A stretch of 64,000 bases of DNA from Aureimonas sp. SK2 (GTDB lineage: Bacteria; Pseudomonadota; Alphaproteobacteria; Rhizobiales; Rhizobiaceae): NCBI RefSeq assembly GCF_029813115.1, contig NZ_JAPZDS010000011.1, forward strand, positions 90,670 through 154,669. The letters are read 5' to 3'. The notes beneath the pieces were generated by a model, which did not search any database, was not told the DNA's origin, and worked only from the letters and a program-made list of their open reading frames with translations. Shown here piece after piece: positions 60,732 to 64,000 of the stretch (positions within the stretch are counted from its first letter, which is position 1; the number at the start of each line of letters is the position of its first letter). The translations under genes and the position numbers were made by a program.

Positions 60732-60770
60732 AAAAGGCGCCGCGGACCTTGCGTCCGCGGCGCCTTTTTT
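60732..60770 (+). terminator. intrinsic terminator after fliK
   Basis: AAAAGGCGCCGCGGAC pairs with GTCCGCGGCGCCTTTT around a CTTGC loop, followed by TTTT (60732-60770). Confidence 0.93.
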
Positions 60771-61036
60771 CGTTTCGAGACGGCGCAACCTGATGCGGGA
60801 CTGGATGCTCTCCAGGAGAGCAAGCTCCGCGAAAGAATGCACCTATAAGTTGAAAACATAGGGCGCGCGCTAAATAATCGTTGTGAGGATTTGTGGTTAA
60901 CTGGTTGTAAATGCGGGGGAACGAAGGCGACGGGATAACCCGGCGTTAACCCTATAGTGATTTTTGGGGATGGCCCGATTCGCGGCGGATTGGTTATTTG
61001 TTTCCTAACGAAACGCAAGCGATGCGGCGGGGACAG
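60771..61036 (+). promoter_or_regulatory. AT-rich upstream region of ftcR
   Basis: No coding frame is convincing in this 266-base stretch. It is AT-rich for this genome. TATAGT at 60953-60958, preceded by GTTAACCC, could be a -10 element. Two GTTAA(C) motifs occur about 50 bases apart but do not form a TTAA-N7-TTAA pair. A regulatory leader for ftcR is the simplest reading. Confidence 0.4.
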
Positions 61037-61708
61037 ATGATCGTAGTTGTGGACAATCGCGAACTGGTCACGAACGGCTACAAGTCCCTCTTCGGGACCG
61101 AAGGCGTCTCCTCCGCAGGCTTCGGCGTCGAGGAGTTCCGCGACTGGGTGGAGTCCGCTTCCGACAACGACCTGTCGGCCGTCGAGGCATTCCTGCTCGG
61201 CGACTTCCCCGAGCGTGGCGCCTTCACCCGCTTGGTCCGCAGCCGCTCCACCGCCCCGATGATCGCGCTGGCCGAGGCCAAGGCGCTGAACTCCACGCTC
61301 GACCTCTTCGCCGCCGGCATCGACGACGTCGTCGCCAAGCCGGTGCATGTGAAGGAGATCCTCGCCCGCGTCGGCGCCATCCGCCGCCGCGAGGTCGCCG
61401 TGGACCGCGCCAAGACGGTCGTCGACGAGATTTGCGTCTTCGCCGACGGCCGCGACGCCGAAGTCGCCGGCCAGCCCATGGTCCTGCCGCGCCGTGAGCG
61501 CCGCATCCTGGAATACCTGGTTGCTAACAAGGGGCGCCGCGTTTCCAAGCAGCAGCTCTTCAGCGCCATCTACGGCATCTTCGACGAGAACGTCGAGGAG
61601 AACGTGATCGAAAGCCACATCTCCAAGCTGCGCAAGAAGCTTAAGATGCGTCTCGGCTACGATCCGGTCTCCTCCAAGCGCTACCTCGGATACGGCATCG
61701 GCGTCTGA
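61037..61708 (+). CDS. ftcR: flagellar transcriptional regulator FtcR/Rem
   Basis: A 223-residue OmpR-type regulator. The N terminus MIVVVDNRELVTNGYKSLF matches Brucella FtcR and Sinorhizobium Rem, which switch on flagellar genes. The receiver is atypical: the position of the phosphoacceptor Asp appears to be Glu50 (DLSAVEAFLLG), while Lys101 is kept (AKPVHVKE). A C-terminal winged helix (about 145-223) includes SKQQLFSAIYG and ENVIESHISKLRKKL. The ATG at 61037, with GGGGA upstream, gives the family N terminus; an in-frame ATG 13 codons earlier is less likely. Monocistronic, between terminator and hairpin. Confidence 0.92.
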   Translation: MIVVVDNRELVTNGYKSLFGTEGVSSAGFGVEEFRDWVESASDNDLSAVEAFLLGDFPERGAFTRLVRSRSTAPMIALAEAKALNSTLDLFAAGIDDVVAKPVHVKEILARVGAIRRREVAVDRAKTVVDEICVFADGRDAEVAGQPMVLPRRERRILEYLVANKGRRVSKQQLFSAIYGIFDENVEENVIESHISKLRKKLKMRLGYDPVSSKRYLGYGIGV

Positions 61709-61748
61709 TCTGCCGAAATACATCCAAAGTATAGAAGAATGAATATTG

Positions 61749-61784
61749 ATGGGCCCGGCACGAAAGTGCTGGGCCCATTGATTT
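61749..61784 (+). terminator. hairpin after ftcR
   Basis: ATGGGCCCGGCAC (61749-61761) pairs with GTGCTGGGCCCAT (61766-61778), one G-T wobble, around a GAAA tetraloop, followed by TGATTT. Probably terminates ftcR. The DNA up to flgE is AT-rich and holds no gene. Confidence 0.65.
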
Positions 61785-61894
61785 ATGAAGAATTGGTTAA
61801 TGATCCATCTTATAAATTCTATGTGACAGCAGCTTCGCGCAAGCCACCCTGGCTAGTGTGGGTGCAATTCCAGGTAACGGATGAGGCTGGCAGT

Positions 61895-63283
61895 ATGAGC
61901 ATCGGCGGAACAATGCGCACGAGCGTCTCGGGCATGAACGCGCAGGCGACCCGCCTCAGCGCCGTGGCCGAGAACATCGCGAACGCCAACACGAACGGCT
62001 ACAAGCAGACGACCACCGAGTTCGCTTCGCAGATGCTGGCCAACGGCAAGGGCCAGTACAACTCGGGCGCCGTCGAAGCCAATGTCCGCACGCTGATCAG
62101 CGAGCAGGGCGGCCTCAGCTACACCGCCAACTCCGTCAACTCCAAGAAGGTCGATCTGGCCATCTCCGGCCAGGGATTCCTGGTCGTCGACGACGGTAAC
62201 GGCGGCAGCGTCCTGACGCGCGCGGGCTCGTTCACGCAGCAGCCGGACGGAACCCTCGTCAATGCCGCGGGTTATGTCCTCAAGGGCTATCCCATGACGA
62301 CGACCGGCACGAACTCCGTCCTGAACGGCTTCGCCGGCCTGGAGAAGGTCAATCTGAACCAGGGCCTTCTGAGCGCATCCCCGACCACCGAGGGCAAGCT
62401 CACCATTCCGCTCAACAAGAACTTTGTGGCGGCCGACCCGGCGGACAGTATCCCGAGCGACAACGACCCGGTGATCCCCAACAAGGACACCACGATATCG
62501 AAGTCGATCACCGTGTACTCGAACGCGGGCGAACCCATTCCGCTCGACATCTATTACACGAAGACGGGCAAGGACACGTGGGAGGTCGCGATCTTCGACG
62601 GTCGTGCCCGCGGAACCGGCCCGGAGAGGCCGTTCCCCTACGCCAAGGCCAATCTGCCTGCGACCGCCCAGGGCACTAAGCCCATGATCGGCAAGGCGAC
62701 GATCACGTTCGACGAGACGAACAACTACAGCTTGAAAGATATCGTCGGCTCTACCACCTCCCCTACTGTTCCCGGTGATGCAGTGAAGGGTATCGACAAG
62801 AAGTATCTCGGCATCGACCTCTCGGACATCGGCGGCTCGGCCGCTTTCCGCCTCGACATCAGCAGCACCACCCAGTTCTATGGCGACAACCAGCCGCTGG
62901 AAGCGACGGTGAACGGCAATCCCGCCGAGGTGATCGACAAGGTCAGCGTCGGCGAGGACGGCACTGTGCGGGCGAACTTCACCTCCGGCACCTTCCGCGA
63001 CCTCTACAAGATCCCGCTCGCCAAGGTGGCCGCGCCGGACAACATGACCGTTCTGTCGGGCAACGCCTTCGCGCCGAGCCTGGAGTCCGGCAGCGTCCTG
63101 ATGGGCTTCGGCGGATCGGACGGGTTCGGCACGATCGTGTCGGGCGCGCTCGAAAGCTCCACCGTCGATCTCGCCTCCGAACTCACCACCATGATCGAGA
63201 GCCAGCGGTCCTATACGGCCAATTCCAAGGTCTTCCAGACCGGCTCGGAAATCATGGACGTCCTGGTCAACCTCAAGCGCTGA
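61895..63283 (+). CDS. flgE: flagellar hook protein FlgE
   Basis: A 462-residue hook subunit. The N-terminal axial motif is SVSGMNAQATRLSAVAENIA followed by NANTNGYKQT; DLAISGQGFLVVDDGNGG and the C-terminal LTTMIESQRSYTANSKVFQT are typical. GAGG lies upstream of the ATG at 61895; the open frame extends 52 codons further upstream, through the ftcR hairpin, and that part is not protein-like. FlgE is a likely FtcR target. Confidence 0.95.
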   Translation: MSIGGTMRTSVSGMNAQATRLSAVAENIANANTNGYKQTTTEFASQMLANGKGQYNSGAVEANVRTLISEQGGLSYTANSVNSKKVDLAISGQGFLVVDDGNGGSVLTRAGSFTQQPDGTLVNAAGYVLKGYPMTTTGTNSVLNGFAGLEKVNLNQGLLSASPTTEGKLTIPLNKNFVAADPADSIPSDNDPVIPNKDTTISKSITVYSNAGEPIPLDIYYTKTGKDTWEVAIFDGRARGTGPERPFPYAKANLPATAQGTKPMIGKATITFDETNNYSLKDIVGSTTSPTVPGDAVKGIDKKYLGIDLSDIGGSAAFRLDISSTTQFYGDNQPLEATVNGNPAEVIDKVSVGEDGTVRANFTSGTFRDLYKIPLAKVAAPDNMTVLSGNAFAPSLESGSVLMGFGGSDGFGTIVSGALESSTVDLASELTTMIESQRSYTANSKVFQTGSEIMDVLVNLKR

Positions 63284-63313
63284 CCACTAGAGCCTCGCCG
63301 GACCACTGAATTA

Positions 63314-63343
63314 CGCACGCGCCGCGCCTCCGCGGCGCGTGCG
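63314..63343. terminator. perfect 13-bp hairpin between flgE and flgK
   Basis: CGCACGCGCCGCG (63314-63326) pairs with CGCGGCGCGTGCG (63331-63343) around CCTC. There is no T run, so it is more likely a processing or stability element setting the hook : hook-associated-protein ratio than a full terminator. Confidence 0.5.
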
Positions 63344-63384
63344 CCAGACAGCCGCCGCCCCCTTCGCCTCTCCGGAACGCCCCC

Positions 63385-64000
63385 ATGTCGCTCTCCGCCG
63401 CGTTGAACACTGCCAAGTCGTCGCTCGCCGCGTCGCAGCTCCAGACGCAGATCACGTCGAGCAACATCGCCAACGTGAACACGGCCGGGGCGACGCGCAA
63501 GATCGCCAACGTCGTGACGGGGCCGAACGGCAGCGTCTCGGTCACCTCGATCTCGCAATCGTCGAACTCGGTCCTGTTCCGCAACATGCTGGACGCGACG
63601 TCGAAGCTGTCCTCGGCCACCGCGCAGTCGGACGCCTACGCCCGCTTCAACGAGGTGGTCGGCGACACCAACGCCAAGCTTTCGCCGCAGGCGAAGGTCT
63701 CCGCGCTGAACGACGCGCTGAACTCGCTGGCCAACACGCCCGGCAACTACGATCTGGCGCGGGCCGCGGCGCAGGCCGCCCAGGATCTCGTCACCACGAT
63801 CCGCGACAATGCGGAAACGGTCCAGACCGTGCGGCGCGACGCGGACAACCGCCTGTCGATCGCCGCCGACGACATGAACCGGATCCTGAAGGACCTGGAG
63901 ACGGTCAATCGCCAGGTCGTCGCGGGGACGACGAAGGGCGACGACATCACCGACCTGTCCGACAAGCGGGACCGTCTGGTGAAGCAACTGTCGGAATATG
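63385..64000 (+). CDS. flgK: flagellar hook-associated protein FlgK, 3'-truncated by the window
   Basis: The first 205 codons of FlgK (HAP1), which joins hook to filament. The axial N terminus is SLSAALNTAKSSLAASQLQT followed by SSNIANVNTAG; the helical region with DLSDKRDRLVKQLSEY is a HAP1 hallmark. CGGAA lies upstream of the ATG. The gene continues past the window end, where flgL, flaF and flbT would be expected. Confidence 0.93.
   Translation, partial: MSLSAALNTAKSSLAASQLQTQITSSNIANVNTAGATRKIANVVTGPNGSVSVTSISQSSNSVLFRNMLDATSKLSSATAQSDAYARFNEVVGDTNAKLSPQAKVSALNDALNSLANTPGNYDLARAAAQAAQDLVTTIRDNAETVQTVRRDADNRLSIAADDMNRILKDLETVNRQVVAGTTKGDDITDLSDKRDRLVKQLSEY

Noticed and set aside
1..64000. 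CRISPR arrays, insertion sequences, tRNA/rRNA genes, prophage
   Set aside because: No regularly spaced repeats, transposase motifs, tRNA-like cloverleaf ends or phage genes were seen in any intergenic stretch; these are short and accounted for.

Overview
The window is about 64 kb of GC-rich, densely packed chromosomal DNA. It almost certainly comes from an alphaproteobacterium of the order Hyphomicrobiales (Rhizobiales). The evidence is a rhizobial/Brucella-type flagellar cluster with MotB-MotC-MotE and the OmpR-like regulator FtcR/Rem, a RegB/RegA (ActS/ActR) redox pair, and an lpiA-acvB lysyl-phosphatidylglycerol operon. An Aurantimonadaceae-like genus is plausible, but the sequence alone cannot prove it. 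No rRNA, tRNA, insertion sequence, prophage or CRISPR array was seen.

Region 1 (1-7.1 kb) is sugar/polyol metabolism. On the + strand there is the tail of a dihydroxyacetone-kinase DhaL subunit carrying an in-frame stop. On the - strand a run of genes encodes a GH65 glycoside phosphorylase, a beta-phosphoglucomutase-like HAD phosphatase, a DeoR repressor, a Gfo/Idh/MocA oxidoreductase, an HSL-family esterase and a 58-residue unknown. Region 2 (7.2-14.2 kb) is a seven-gene, mostly overlapping - strand operon, cyoABCD-surf1-regB-regA, which joins a terminal quinol oxidase to the redox two-component system that classically controls respiration. A divergent MHS-type transporter faces it across a 178-bp spacer with a perfect palindrome.

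Region 3 (14.4-24.6 kb) is mixed housekeeping: a small membrane protein, a DUF2171 protein, a DHH phosphoesterase, kynureninase, a Tat/lipobox L,D-transpeptidase, Fe/Mn superoxide dismutase, two c-type cytochromes, oligopeptidase B and MsrB. Region 4 (24.8-31.9 kb) is a complete seven-gene Mrp Na+/H+ antiporter operon (mrpABCDEFG). It is followed by an internally deleted remnant of a DUF423 membrane protein and an SDR dehydrogenase. Region 5 (31.9-38.6 kb) holds acvB and lpiA/mprF, the lipid-modification pair, then a membrane-bound PAS-GGDEF-EAL protein.

Region 6 (38.65 kb to the end) is the flagellar cluster. fliI-flgF run leftward. The rightward genes fall into blocks separated by hairpins or terminators: motA-fliM-DUF6468-fliN-fliG; flhB-unknown; flgB-flgC-fliE-flgG-flgA-flgI-motE-flgH-fliL-fliP; one flagellin gene with a long structured leader; fliF-fliH-motB-motC-fliK; ftcR; flgE; and flgK, which runs off the end. 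Many neighbours overlap by 1-4 bases and several internal genes start with GTG inside the preceding stop (GTGA), indicating tight translational coupling. The least explained elements are the 149-residue protein after flhB, the coiled-coil protein between fliM and fliN, the flagellin leader hairpin, CtrA-like boxes before flgB, and an 11-bp inverted repeat between flgF and motA.
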